Assembly: GCA_003427395.1 (NCBI GenBank)
Contig: BFEA01000254.1
Location: forward strand, 86,568-141,139
Length of the DNA stretch: 54,572 nucleotides
Reading direction: 5' to 3'
Source of the DNA: Chara braunii
Lineage: Eukaryota > Streptophyta > Charophyceae > Charales > Characeae
The notes under the pieces are model-generated. The model made no database searches. It worked only from the letters and a program-made list of their open reading frames with translations, and was not told the origin of the DNA. The position numbers and the translations under genes are program-made. Each line of letters starts with the position of its first letter. Within the stretch, counting starts at the first letter, position 1. This document shows, in pieces, positions 43,832 through 54,572 of this stretch.

Positions 43832-43929
43832 AACAAGGTTCCAATCTATTTGTGGGGAGCAGCACATGCTGGGAACTGGGCCCAGCTTCCCATATGGAAA
43901 TTTGCATAGAATTTTGAAAGTTTAAGATA

Positions 43930-44870
43930 CCGGGGCCATTACCCGGCTGCGTCTAAGAAAATTTCAGCTACTTAGGAAATTACTACGACAATCTTCAGAA
44001 AAAGGCAAAATTCAGAAAACGACTCAGAAGCACCCCATCAATCCTCTTTACCTCACTCCAGCAAGACTTACTGCAGCAGAGCCACAATCTCCGCGACCCT
44101 AATTCCGTCCTATGAGCTAGCCCCCTCGCTAGTAGGATGCTTGATATCCAACCATCTACTTATTCCGCTCACCTCTTTTAAAATAAAAAAAAAAAATACC
44201 TCTCCCGGCCAGCATTGATTACCCCGGAAACCAGGGGATTAACTGAGCAGGGGCACCCTTTGATGATAGGTCAAATTTGGAAAATATGGAAAAACATGCA
44301 ACCCCTGGAACAATCAACCCAAAAGATCCTGCCTCCATCATTGAAAGGAAAAACCTCAAGTTGTTCCAGGTGGACTTGATAGCAAGTGGCCGGTACCCGC
44401 CAAAGTACTTGGCGCCAATCGCATCCACCCCAACTCCCTCCATCCCAGTCTCCTCCGTCCTTCCTAACTCCGTCCTCGTAAAGAATTCCAGAGGACCGCT
44501 TTTCAGCAGGGGTGAGCACCATCATCACCTGAAGTTTCTTACCCCCAGTCTCCATCCTCAAAAGTGTGAACTAGCACTAGCCAACACCAATCGCGCCAGA
44601 GCTCGCCCTCATCAGCCAGTACGGATGGCAGTACCCATCGGACAGTCTAAACTACCCAACGCCAATCGCATCTGATAAAAGCTCCCCCTAGCCAGTACCC
44701 TTCAAACAACCCTATTCCATCCCCCTCTATGTGCTTGCAGAAAATCATTCCATGCCCCTTTTCCCTACTTCAAACAGACCCCCCAAAACCCTACAAGATG
44801 CTTCACTTGACTATCCCATGGGCGGTTTAAAAACCTCCATTTCATCTGTCTTGTTGTTGGAGTTGTTGGA
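43930..44870. other. Unassigned DNA between the two LINE blocks
   Basis: The LINE reading is lost here. A plus-strand frame of 132 codons (44277-44675) and a minus frame of 96 codons are open but match nothing known. This may be sequence inserted into the LINE after its arrival, since the endonuclease and linker blocks would normally be closer. Confidence 0.4.
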
Positions 44871-44874
44871 TTCT

Positions 44875-45620
44875 TTATTCTAAATGAGTCTCTATAGAGA
44901 GACATTGTACAACCAGTAATTTTGAATATTCGTTACATTTACGATCCAAAAATGCGAGACGATTGTTGAACAGAAAAATGTCGTCCTCAAGAAAAACACT
45001 TTGGTCTCTCCGAAAGGTCCATACATCTTGCAGGTAAGTTTTGAATTGATAAAACAAAAGCAGAGGATTACCACACATATTGTGTGGTCTAGGCCAAGGA
45101 AGGGACTCCGTGAGAAAATTTCGGCTACTTGTAATGCCCATTGGAACTCTTCATATAGTAATACTAGGTACGAGATTTAGTGATTTGCCTTGTTTGACTC
45201 TTTCTAAAGCATGATAGGGTGCGTTGGCTGGGGAAGGATCTCCTGAAGGAGTAAAAAAGATTGAAAGTTTCACATAGGTTAGTTATAATTAGCTCATCAG
45301 ACTGAACGTATGTAGCGTAGAGTGATTGAATATGTCATCGATATGAAAGATGATCATGGGCTATATTGAAATCCCTTGCTATGATGATTGGGATGCCTAC
45401 TAGAATGTGATATATAATAGTTTCAAACAAACTTTGTCTTTCTTCTACGACATTTGGACCATAAGCACATAGAATGCTCATTACTTTAGTTCAAACATTG
45501 CATGGATATAAACTCATTTACCTTCAGATTGATCGTTTCTCAGTTCAAAGGTTGTGCTTTTGAGCTTGAGGGTAACTAAATAGCTACTCCGGCACCTCCC
45601 TGTCTGGACCCATGTGCTCT
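44875..45620 (-). pseudogene. LINE ORF2 relic, APE-type endonuclease
   Basis: On the minus strand, broken by stops and at least one frameshift, three landmarks of the LINE (L1-like) endonuclease appear in order. RQGGAGVAI is at about 45579-45605, CAYGPNVVEERQSLFE near 45415-45468, and IPIIIARDFN near 45365-45394 (the usual GDFN with G changed to R; the catalytic D and N remain). A downstream open frame (45141-44875) has YLQDVWTFRRDQSVF and NNRLAFLDRK, corresponding to the 'l.DvWR...p' and 'SRLD+I' end of the domain. A 5' part containing the LQE..H step is not clear. This is a non-functional fragment of a retrotransposon that nicks target DNA to prime reverse transcription. Confidence 0.65.
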
Positions 45621-45905
45621 ACATGCCTGGTATGACCACATCTTTTTGTGACTATGATGATGACATGTATGCAAACTTCATCTGACCATGTTTTCCCATG
45701 TATGCCCCTCAGTCCATCCTAAATTGTTCGTCTTTTGGTACGTTTTGCTGAGGGTAGACCATTTATATTCGATGGACGTAATTAATGCTAGAAGTGACAA
45801 TAAAAGCAGAAAACATGTAATTAGCACAGACCAAACAATGCCTTCGGTCAGGGACCCGGCTCCAGCGAGCCTTTTCTGGTTCGTTGTACTTTTGGTAACC
45901 TCCAT

Positions 45906-48445
45906 TCTTTATCTTTATTATACAATGCATTAATCATTTTTATTTTATTCATTTCAAAAAAGTTAGGCAGCGACACCGAGTTACAATAGGAGAGAATTTA
46001 ATTGATTACATGTTCTTCCATACACATGAGTACAACATCTCTCCTTCTAGTATATCATTTCTTAGTAGTCTAGTAAGGAGGGAACTGACTTTTGATTCCG
46101 AGCAGAACTTGTTGGTTTGACCTTTAACAATTACTGTTCTTTTAATATAGTATGACTGAGCCAGCGTAGGTTAACCTGCGTCGCGAGTTCAAATCTCAGA
46201 TAGACATCCCTTTCCACTAATCTTGGTACTTTCTATGGTAACAATAGAGAATTTGTTCTTTAGTGAATTTCATGATTGCTTGTTTGACAAGTGATCCTCC
46301 TGTCATTATTCCTGTTAGGGTAGAAAGCGATAGGAAGGATGATCTAATACCTTGGACTGTCCCCTCTCCATGCAGTACCTATGAGGGCTCTGATAGTCTC
46401 ACCTCCCTACTGCCATTTTTTAACCTCACTAGGAGTACCAAAATCCCCGTTCATGCGGACATCAATTCCCCTTGGCCTTTTGCAAGGCGATGATGAAACT
46501 TTTGTCGTTCACTAGTTAGTTACGAGTTAGGGGAAATTGGAGGGGGGGACTGAAAAAGGAAGATCTGGTTGCTGGGATGAGGCAGAGGAAGAGAGAGAGG
46601 AATAAAATTTTGGTTCCTAGGCTGCAAAATTGGAGGGGCTAAGGAGAATCTAACAAAATAATAATAAAAAGCAAAAAAAAAAAAAAAAAAAATCTTAGTA
46701 CCTGTAACAGATCTTGGCTGCCCGTGAAAACGGGGGCCTGTTGCCACTTCAAGGAGGTACCATCGTCCAAAGTGCGCCCCTTGGCGTTTCAGTTTCTTAG
46801 GTGTTTTTTTCCTTTTCCTTTTTTTTTTCCCGTTAGCCATTGGCATAAAGCCAACGAGTTCCACCAACAACGAGTGCCCTCGTGGCACTCTCCCTGAAAT
46901 GTTGAAATGAAGACCTAAGTTTGATTCCCAAAGGTGATGATTAGAGGAAGGTCAGCCGCGTCATAGCCTTGAGCCTCCACAACTTCGAGCCATGCGTTGT
47001 GATGAATGTGATTAGGATAGAATGAAAAGTTGGTAGGGTTGCTTACCATTGCTCGAGGGGCAGGCAAATCGGTGTTAGTCATGGTTCCCTCTCCTCTCGC
47101 CTTCACTGACTTGTTCAAGTGATATGAGGACTTCTTCGATCTGTTTGAGCTGGTGCTCGTCTGCTCGCCAACTCGTCTCACTATCACTAGAACTGACACA
47201 TGTCGACTCTGATATCAACCTCACGCTCTGGGTTGTCTTCTGGTTCCAGTTTTAGTGAGAAACGGCCATAGTCGTGCGAGAAAGAAATAGCGGGTGCTGC
47301 TTTCAAATGTTCGTTTAATCTACAAAGTATCTCTGAATTTCCATGGGCTACTCGCCGTCTTTTCGAAACAAAAGGCGGGGGTACGCACATGGGATCTCGT
47401 TTTCAAATTAAGTCCCGACGCCATTCACTACAAAATTTGGAATCTGACGTGGACGACCTCAACCTGGTTGCTTTCTCCTTGTGTTTGTCCTCGCACGAGC
47501 TCGATAGTGGAACCCCTTTTCCCGATAACATTCGCTACATGGAGTGTTGGGCCAATGAGGTGTCATTGTCATCCATGAGATGACAATCAATTCGTTAAAA
47601 GACAAGAATAATGAGTACATGGGAAAGTGGGTATCAATAATGACAAAACCAGCGCATACGAATCATGGGCATTTTGTTTCAGAAGGAAAATAGTAGCGCT
47701 CGCCGATCTTGGCGACGACTTCTTTTACATCCCACGCACATACACATGTCATTTCCCCGTTATACGGGAAAGGTCGTGGTGGGGATATGGGAAGTCAACG
47801 CCCAGTTGGATCGGGGTAATCGTTTCAATTCATAAATTTTCTACAAGCAATTTCTTCTGAAAGAATTCCTAGAGTAACCTTATGAGGCAGCCGCCAGGCT
47901 GTGGTAATGTCACCTTCTATAACCCAAGTCGCACTCTTGAATGTTCGGTCTACTTGGAGTATTGCACGCTTCACGTGAGAACACGCATAAGCAAGGCTGA
48001 TTGCATATGTCTACTCACTATGTTATTCGATCAAAGGAATAAAAAGACACAACACTATGTTTTCATCAGCTTCCATCCACCGTGCAAGGGAATCCGAGGA
48101 GTGAGTCTCTGCAATCCGATCCAATCAAGAAGACGATCATCATTCATTTGCGCGAGTAGTTAAACATGAATCGAAATAAATTTCATAATCCTAATTTATT
48201 CCCGTCATCAGAGCAACAACTCAACTGATGCATGCATGTAAGAGATCACTCATGCATAAACCATCAGATACTATGGAGCAAAAGGAGGGACGGGGCAAGA
48301 TAAACCGAGCTTGCTGGTCTCTCAAATTCAACGATACTCGTCCTCGCGATATCTGATTGAATTCAACGAGATGAGCAGGACAAGACCTTAAGAGCTGGTA
48401 GGGTCGAGGGACTTATCAGAACTGTCAAAGATTCATTAAGAAAAT
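45906..48445. other. No recognisable gene
   Basis: Frames of 60-120 codons on both strands (minus 46520-46888, minus 46915-47199, minus 47187-47390, plus 47294-47583, plus 47627-48163) are not alignable to families I know. The minus-strand ones lie where ORF1 of the LINE could have been, but no zinc knuckle or RRM was seen. Confidence 0.4.
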
Positions 48446-50880
48446 ATTAAAAGAGAGAGAAAGAGAGAGAGAGAGGTGAGGTCGAAAGATGTGGACGGAG
48501 TCATAGCCTGATCGAAGAAGGGGATGAGGGAAAGAAAAAGAGTTATGAGCACACAAACAGATATGAGGAGTGGCCACCCAATCCACAACCCGACAATCTC
48601 TACACAAAGTGACAGCCTCACTATGGCTTCAGGCCATACAACCACTTGTGCACACACACCTTCCTTACCCAGGTACATGCGATCTCGACCACCACATACC
48701 AACCTCCACACCATAGCGATTGTCACCCTGCCAACTTAGCTTCTACACCGACTTGCCCAGATCCTGAAGTTTGTCGCGGCCACCCGGTGCACAACCTTGC
48801 AAAACTACAGTCGGCCCGTCAGGACTTTTCAACTTGTTGTACGTACACATCATCTAGCCACGACTTCCCTTAAGTTGGCAGATGGGTTGAGAGAGCGTTT
48901 TTCGGATACGCTCGGATTTTATAGTTACGAAAAGGGAGATAAAGGATGAGAGAGAATAGGGTGGAGGTAGGAGGGGGCGAAGAGAGAGTTCAGATCAATC
49001 GCCCGAGGTAAGCCATATTGATCCCCGCGAGTTTCTTCGCAGCCAATCATATCACAGTGTGAGGGGAGTATCCTCCTTACACGATCCCGTCTGACAACCA
49101 GAACACTTTGGGAAGGGATCGGTGGGGAGTTCCTATACGAGGATGAAGGTGGGAAGAAGGAGGGCGTGAAGAGTAGTGCAGAGCGGGGCCAAGATTCAGA
49201 CAAAAATGAGAGAGAGAGAAACGCGAAGGGAGAGGGATGGTAAATTGTTACGGGGGGAGGAAAGAAGTCGCGAAGAGGAGAGAGGTGAAGATGGCATGGG
49301 GCATAGCGGAAAGCGGGGAAAGTTTGAGAGCATGGCGCTGACACAGTGACAAAAAGGTACTAAAACAATAATGTTCCGTCCATTCTAACTCTAAAACTAG
49401 TTCAAAATTGAGAAATTCAAAAACGATATCTGTGCGCAAGATTGGACGCGGGGAAAATTATACGTCTATTCAGATCCCTCGGGCTATTGAAACTGCACAG
49501 AGCCTTCAAGGGCGAATTTAGGAACATTCACTTGCAAGAAAGGACACGTCAGCGGGAAGTGCGGCCGCAAATTCCGAAATTCCCAACTGTCGAACAAAAT
49601 TTCTGATGAGCTTACTAAGACGCACGTAAGTCCTACGTAAGTTCATGAATCGTCGAAGAAAAATTGCGAAAACGTTCGAGAAAAACAACAAAGTTTTAAA
49701 AGTGGGAGGGCCTCGTCGGCCATTGATTCCATGCATCATCCACCAACCAAAAAGAAGAGTACCCCTAGAGCCCGTTAAAAATCGAAAAAACACGAATAGA
49801 AAAACTGGGGGCTTCATAAGTTAGTTCAAATACAGGAGCTGGTACGTGACATATGTGACATTAAGGAGGTTCCAAAATTGTGCTATTTGAGCCTATCTCC
49901 TGATTGCATGCACGAAAGTCAGGAAATGCTTATTTACATGAGAAGACGGGAGAGAGAGAAGAGGAACCCAACATATCAACAAGTAGAGGAAAGCACATGC
50001 CATCATATTAAAACGACGTCGCAGGTCAGAGAGAAGCACATGTTGACGCCAACTTCAATTGCAATATCCTCACAAGGCTCTTGCCATCATGTCTTGCCAA
50101 TAATCTTCCACCACCGCAAAGGAGATCGGGACCTTGAGTGTCTGGTTGTCTTCCAAATGACATCGTTAAGGTCTGGATCTGCTTCACTTGCTACCGCCGA
50201 TTCACTAATGCTCCGCTTGATTGTCATTAACTAGGAGCGGAGAGGGAGGTGATCGGGGCCATTGCGACGAGAGTTGGGGAAATTAATTGCGGGGTTCGTC
50301 ATGGAGATCAATGAAATGCACAATCCGATGAAAACGAGGGAATCAATGATTCGATAATGGGTAGGGAGACGAGGTATTAAACGTAGAGAGTGGGGATCGT
50401 GCGCAGGGTATTATTACGCGGGGACTCGTAATCTTTCATGGCAGGGAAGGTCCCGGAGATGATGCAATACAGTCCATATGGTTATATTGTCTCCATGCAA
50501 CAGTGAAGAGGAGAATAATGAGGAGAAAGGAGGGAGCGGCATGAGGGTGGGCTTCACACAGCAAGTGGACAGAACAATGGCGCTTAAAGAGTTGGATGGA
50601 GAAGTTGCGATAGTCGAGGGGGAATTCGACGTAGGGGAGCGGGGAGAACGAAAGGTAATCAAGAGGGCAGCGGAAGACATGAAGTGGAAAAAGCGCTCGA
50701 GTGGGGAGAAGGACGGTGTGGAATCGCGGAGGGGGCTGTAGAAGAGGGAGATGGTGAGCGGGACCGCGGCGATGGCAGGAGGATTTCGCTCCATTGTGGC
50801 GACTAGATGCTTGTTCAGGCAGATCAGGATTCCACGCGGAATTTGCTGGTATGGTTGGTCGTGAGCTTGTTGGCGGTATG
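48446..50880. other. Unassigned; GA tract and charged low-complexity frames
   Basis: A GA tract lies at about 48453-48475. Several frames are open (minus 48925-49344, plus 49878-50234, plus 50478-50741, minus 50436-50942), but they are Ser/Pro-rich or Glu/Lys-rich and unmatched. They may belong to the 3' part of the retroelement whose integrase end is at 52142-52507. Confidence 0.4.
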
Positions 50881-50889
50881 GTGTTGGAG

Positions 50890-51150
50890 TTAGGATAACT
50901 CCTCGGGTTGCTGTGTCGGTGGCTCGTCGTCCGTTTCTTCACCTTCCTCGTTCTCTGCTTCTTCTTCTTAGTCGTCTTCTTCTGTCGTGGACTCGGCTTC
51001 TGCCTCCTCTTCTTTTTCTTCTTGTTGGTCGGGGAACGCTATTGGTTCGGGAACGTCGTCAGACGGCACCTCCCCATTATCGTGGTGAGCTGTCCAAAAA
51101 TCTTCCAGATTAGAGTTGTCGGGGGAGAGCTCGTCCAAATTGAGGAAGTT
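50890..51150 (-). pseudogene. Acidic coding relic with one in-frame stop
   Basis: The minus-strand frame, bounded by stops, reads NFLNLDELSPDNSNLEDFW, then a Glu/Asp-rich stretch (EEKEEEAEAESTTEEDD), a TAA at 50968-50970, then EEEAENEEGEETDDEPPTQQ. Its first half is compositionally like real protein. It lies downstream of, and on the same strand as, the integrase segment, and may be a tail or third ORF of that element. The function is unknown. Confidence 0.3.
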
Positions 51151-51625
51151 TCACTCGGTTGGGTCTTGCTAGGATAGGAAATGTCCAACGTCCTTCGTGC
51201 AACTTGTCTAGATAACCATTGGCGTTAGCGTCTGTTCCAAAGTTACTAGCTCCGTTTGATTTCACTTGGATTGATGGAGACTATGCTCAGAGGCAGATCA
51301 TCGCCATTTGCGCCAAGAAGACAAGGATCTCGTTGGCAAAGGTCACTCTCCCTCGTTATGCCACCTCACCAAAAAGAAACCCCGCAAGAAGTCATGCTGT
51401 ATCTGATGGCCACACTTGCAACAAAAGCAGAGTAATCTCGTCCGGATATACCACTTCCTGATCTTTGTAATAGCTCGCCCAATGGGCCTTCACAGATAGC
51501 ATGTAGAAACTACCACAAATCCAGTCCAACCACAAGTGTAACAAGGAGAGAAAGGAGGTACCACTATCGAACGGATTTCAAGAGAGAGTTAAGGATCGAC
51601 CCAAGATCGGCAAGGCGTTGGAAGG

Positions 51626-51805
51626 TCAGACGGGAGAAACAAAGTGGAGAAGCGATTCATCGGCAAGGAGGATGGAAAGGATGAAGAACAGGGACCAGTG
51701 GGACCGGAGGATCCGAGGTACTGGATCGCAGAGAAAGGTGTCGATGCACACCGCGCCCACCACTTGTTCACCTGGCCTAGCCAATAGCTTCCGCCAATCC
51801 GTCAT
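51626..51805 (-). CDS. Small unknown ORF downstream of the integrase segment
   Basis: This is a 59-codon frame from ATG (51803-51805) to TGA (51626-51628). It begins MTDWRKLLARPGEQ and includes a hydrophobic stretch (LFFILSILLADESLL) that could span a membrane. It starts a few bases beyond the end of the 111-codon ORF at 51810-52145. No family is recognised and it may be chance. Confidence 0.2.
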   Translation of the reverse strand: MTDWRKLLARPGEQVVGAVCIDTFLCDPVPRILRSHWSLFFILSILLADESLLHFVSPV

Positions 51806-51809
51806 TGGT

Positions 51810-52145
51810 TCACTTCCCCCACTCGTATAGTCTCTCTACCACTTCGCTCCGCCGAGCAGTAACGATACCACAAAGATCGCCATTGAACACGACAATCATC
51901 ATCACGCCACTTTGCCCCGATTGAGAAAAATGCAAAAATGTTGATGCTTCCAGCAGGATCACCATAGAACCACGATCCGTTGCGATCGTCATTTCCACCG
52001 TTTCATACCTAGCCTGCCTGCTAAACAGTTGTGCAAACAACAATAGATCTGGGTTGAGTCGCGGATGAGATATTTGACGAAACTGTAGGGGTGGTCGAGG
52101 TTGAAGAAGTCGAGCAGAGATGGCCGGCTCAAGTGTGAAACTCAT
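51810..52145 (-). CDS. Unknown 111-residue ORF overlapping the integrase end by ATGA
   Basis: The frame begins at ATG 52143-52145, inside the ATGA that also ends the integrase-like frame (TGA 52142-52144), and closes at 51810-51812. The product has no recognised domain; its C-terminal half (RYETVEMTIATD...VVFNGDLCGIV) looks like an ordinary folded protein and not low complexity. A 4-base overlap suggests the two frames could be read together by reinitiation, as in some retroelement third ORFs, or the overlap may be chance. Confidence 0.3.
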   Translation of the reverse strand: MSFTLEPAISARLLQPRPPLQFRQISHPRLNPDLLLFAQLFSRQARYETVEMTIATDRGSMVILLEASTFLHFSQSGQSGVMMIVVFNGDLCGIVTARRSEVVERLYEWGK

Positions 52146-52507
52146 GGCGACGACAGTGAGCGGAGGTTATCAAAAGAATGAGGGAGGGTCGGATCTTCAT
52201 CACTGCTAGAGAGAGATGAGAAAGAAGGAGCGGGATAGTCGAGGGAGGAAAGAGGACGAAGGTAGGAAATATAGCGGACGATGGGAAAGGAGCTATAACT
52301 CGTGCCTGTCTCAAGAGCAGTGCGCACAGTATTCACCCCATTAGGCTCGAGTTCCACTACGCGAAAGCAGCCAGAAAACTTGGGAGCGAGTTTCCGGTCT
52401 CGTGCATATTTACGTAGTTGTACTAGATTCCCTAATTTGTACTGAATTTGAGGACCCGCATTCCCATTTCGGGCCCCGTAGCTGCAAATCTGCCTACCTT
52501 GGGCCAA
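52142..52507 (-). pseudogene. LTR-retrotransposon integrase C-terminal segment
   Basis: The minus-strand frame of 121 codons (no ATG at its start) contains YKLGNLVQLRKYARD, then KLAPKFSGCFRVVE, then EPNGVNTVRTAL, then YISYLRPL. This is the order of the Ty3/gypsy-type integrase C-terminal domain, where 'GD.V...' is followed by 'KL.PK..GPF.V.' and 'F.V..L+P'. The catalytic DDE core, RNase H and RT are not visible upstream (52508-54500), so the element is truncated or the piece was captured. After the domain comes a Ser/Asp-rich tail (SSLSSSDEDPTLP) to the stop. Confidence 0.55.
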
Positions 52508-52849
52508 TTAGACCAGCACTGATCGCTGTGTTTCTCTCATTGAATTGTGTGTCTGCCGAGATTTTCATTGTTTGCTGAGATTCCATCTGAGTCTGGTTGT
52601 GGGTATAATAGTAAATACTGCTGGTTTCCATGTATCTGTCGAGAATGACTGAATGCTTGAATTGAGTAAGACGACCGGACAATTATTGTTGCCGCTGCTA
52701 GTAGGTCATGATGATTGCCGCAAGGGGGTTGGTACTAGCAGCAACCGCTCACTGCCGGTACGGCTAGCCGAATGCACGAACTAACAACACAGCTGATTTC
52801 TGAAATTTACCACTGAAATAAATACCTTACTGAAGGGAAAAAAAGAAAA

Positions 52850-52890
52850 AAAGAAAAAAGGAAAAAAAAGGGAAAAAAAAAAAAAAAAAC
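52850..52890. repeat. A-rich simple repeat
   Basis: GAAAAAAAG units and an A tract of about 18. The minus-strand Phe-rich reading is an artefact. Confidence 0.85.
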
Positions 52891-53070
52891 TTACTGAGAA
52901 TCCTACTTTTGTTGAATCTTCCGAGTCTGCGTGTGGGCGTGTTTGCTGGTCTGAGTTCATGTCTGGGTGCGTAACGGTCTGCGTTTGTGTGAAACCGACA
53001 AGGACACTTCCTTGTATGGAAGTCCCACAGGGCCCGTACTTACCTGTGGCCACAACCTTGAGGATGGAAG

Positions 53071-53219
53071 CGGGGAAACACGTACAGGTGGCAGGAAGAG
53101 GCCCGTGATACTTATAGCAGCAGGCGAAAATGTACAAGTGCCAGGAGAGGCCCGCGATACTTATCGCAGCGGGGAAAACACAGAAGAGGTAGGAGTGGGC
53201 CCGCAACGCTTAGAATACT
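53071..53219 (+). repeat. Tandem repeat, three units of about 50 bp
   Basis: Units CGGGGAAA.CACGTACA.GT, then GGCAGGA.GAGGCCCG, then GATACTTAT.GCAG begin at 53071, 53121 and 53170. The third is most diverged. Confidence 0.85.
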
Positions 53220-53364
53220 GGGGAAGAAAAGTCGATAATGAAAAAGGCCAATAAAATTTGGGTGGTGGAAGAAGTGTCGGGGACTGAAGACCAAGCACGA
53301 AGAAGATAGTTTGGGGTCCCGGTACTGGTAGACTGGATCTAGGCGGGTACCAGATCTAGGACTT

Positions 53365-53757
53365 GTGCCAATAAAGCCCGAGCCCGCGACGACTTTTCCC
53401 TCCGAAAGGGGGAGAGATACTGGAAACTGGGGCGCCGTGCGTGCCACATCGGAATTTGTGTGGCACACTCAGAGGCTAGTTGTCATTGATGATTGCATGC
53501 TGCCAAAGAGCTGGTTGGAGCAATGCCAACGTAAGTGGGGTTGTCTGATAGGAGGAGGAGGAGGAGAGAGACTAGAACCAGAAAGGTGGACTCACCTGGC
53601 TACCATGGACGCTATCTTCATCATCCGGATAGATGCTGCATCTGTGAAAAGGGGCCTCAGTGGGGGGCTGCACCGCGCTGAGAAGGCTTCAGGACAAACC
53701 CAAGGCATGGCAACCTCAGCAGCAGCGGACATAGTAGGCCTTGGTAGTCCACCATAG
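53365..53757 (+). other. Open frame of unknown meaning
   Basis: A 130-codon frame without an early ATG. It includes WHTQRLVVIDDCMLPKSWLE and a Gly/Glu stretch from a (GGA)n tract at 53551-53566. I recognise no family and do not claim a gene. Confidence 0.2.
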
Positions 53758-53994
53758 CCTCGGCCTGGTTAAGAAGGAAGGGGAAGTGGAAGCCATGGCT
53801 ATGGCAGACCTCTAGTTATGACTAATAGCAGAAATCGTCATCGGACATTATTTCTAGTTCAAGCCACTCATCATTAGTACTACTACCTATTGTTTGAATT
53901 AATCTGCCTATGTATGCTATTGGTCACAAGGAATATATTAATTGCTTTCATTGTTTCTTCCTTGCTTCCACATCAAAAAGAGTTCCGACAGTTA

Positions 53995-54043
53995 GGTCGG
54001 AATTTGGTCGGAATTTGGTCAGAATTTGGTCGGCATTTGGTCC
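53995..54043 (+). repeat. 11-bp tandem repeat (GGTCGGAATTT)
   Basis: Four units at 53995, 54006, 54017 and 54028 with single substitutions, then a partial fifth. Confidence 0.95.
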
Positions 54044-54121
54044 GGTACCGGACCTCAAAGAGTCTCTCCGCCTAGAACCAGACAATGGTCGACTAAGAGC
54101 AAAGCCAAATCTCTATTGCTC

Positions 54122-54504
54122 ACTAGTTTCTCAAACTTCCTGCAATTCTAAAATACTGATGTGGCCCCATTCTCTTGTCAGGAGTTTGGACCGACAGTAT
54201 GCTAGATTTCATTGGGTGAGTATTGGCGTATTAGCATGAAATCAATCATGCTCTCCTCTTTCGAGTCAATCGTTACGGGGTCTATGAAGGCGCTCACGTT
54301 CATTGAATTGCTTTCTTTTCTACATACAATCCACCAACTTCCCACGGTATTGCCATGGTTCTTTGTTTGCAGGGTTTGGCGGTGAAATTCCGGTGAAGTT
54401 CCAGAGTGTTTCATTAGTACCACCACACATGTGTCCCCTGCAATTCTAGCATACTGTCGGTCCAACCCCTGACAAGAGAATCGCAGTAAGTTTGAGAAAC
54501 TAGT
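54122..54504. mobile_element. Inverted-repeat element with ACTAGTTTCTCAAACTT ends
   Basis: The 17-base ends (54122-54138 and 54488-54504) are perfect inverses. Inner arm blocks also match inversely: ATTCTCTTGTCAGG and TTGGACCGACAGTATGCTAGA. The left arm carries about 34 extra bases. These include CCTGCAATTCTAAAATACTG, a diverged second copy of CCTGCAATTCTAGCATACTG from the right arm. No target duplication was found. Confidence 0.7.
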
Positions 54505-54529
54505 CTGCCACAGCCAAAACACCCACTTT

Positions 54530-54532
<3 letters not shown>

Positions 54533-54564
<32 letters not shown>
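54533..54564. repeat. (CA)n microsatellite at window end
   Basis: CACACA tract running to within a few bases of the end of the window. Confidence 0.95.
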
Positions 54565-54572
54565 GAGGGAGA

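Noticed and set aside
43590-43907. Polyproline/polylysine protein
   Set aside because: It comes from the G-run and T-run; only the frame beyond it has LINE-like sequence.
44277-44675. 132-codon plus-strand frame between LINE blocks
   Set aside because: No family resemblance, no start or splice support; may be inserted DNA of unknown type.
46140-46215. tRNA-like segment (GAGTTCAAATCTC)
   Set aside because: T-loop-like phrase only; no acceptor stem, anticodon arm or D arm could be paired.

Overview
This is eukaryotic nuclear DNA, almost certainly from the green lineage. The one intact, confidently recognised gene is at 29890-30384 (+). It encodes the 164-residue proteolipid subunit c (VHA-c) of the vacuolar H+-ATPase, and its sequence is of the streptophyte type. 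The rest is gene-poor and repeat-rich, with long A/T tracts, GA, CT, CA and ATCT microsatellites, degenerate satellites, small DNA transposons and decayed retroelement pieces. A large repeat-rich streptophyte genome fits, for example a charophyte alga such as Chara. That genus is an inference; the sequence alone does not prove it.

Layout. 1-8 kb: GA/CT hairpin repeats, a decayed group II intron-type reverse transcriptase (2436-2983), a probable PIF/Harbinger transposase relic (3274-3795) and two weak exon candidates. 8-9.2 kb: a degenerate tandem repeat interrupted by a roughly 292-bp hAT-like MITE with a perfect 8-bp target duplication. 9.2-15 kb: A/T-rich and polypyrimidine DNA with no recognisable gene. 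15-27 kb: a transposon cluster. It contains a CAGGGTTG-ended nonautonomous hAT-like family (about 750 bp) and the CTAGGCTACC-ended MITE family, inserted into one another at least three times, with degenerate satellites around them.

28-33.6 kb: the VHA-c gene with a GA-rich leader, then about 2 kb of strongly pyrimidine-rich DNA. 34-43 kb: small hairpin and MITE elements, including a Tourist-like element flanked by TAA, a family next to TTAA sites and several tandem repeats. 43.3-45.7 kb (-): two blocks of one decayed LINE, endonuclease and pre-RT linker. 50.9-52.5 kb (-): an LTR-retrotransposon integrase C-terminal segment, followed by a 4-nt-overlapping downstream ORF and an acidic relic. 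53-54.5 kb: minisatellites and an inverted-repeat element.

There is no operon or pathway here. VHA-c would work with V-ATPase subunits encoded elsewhere. Nearly everything else is mobile DNA, so its main value is as a record of which element inserted into which. I saw no convincing tRNA, rRNA or CRISPR array by eye.
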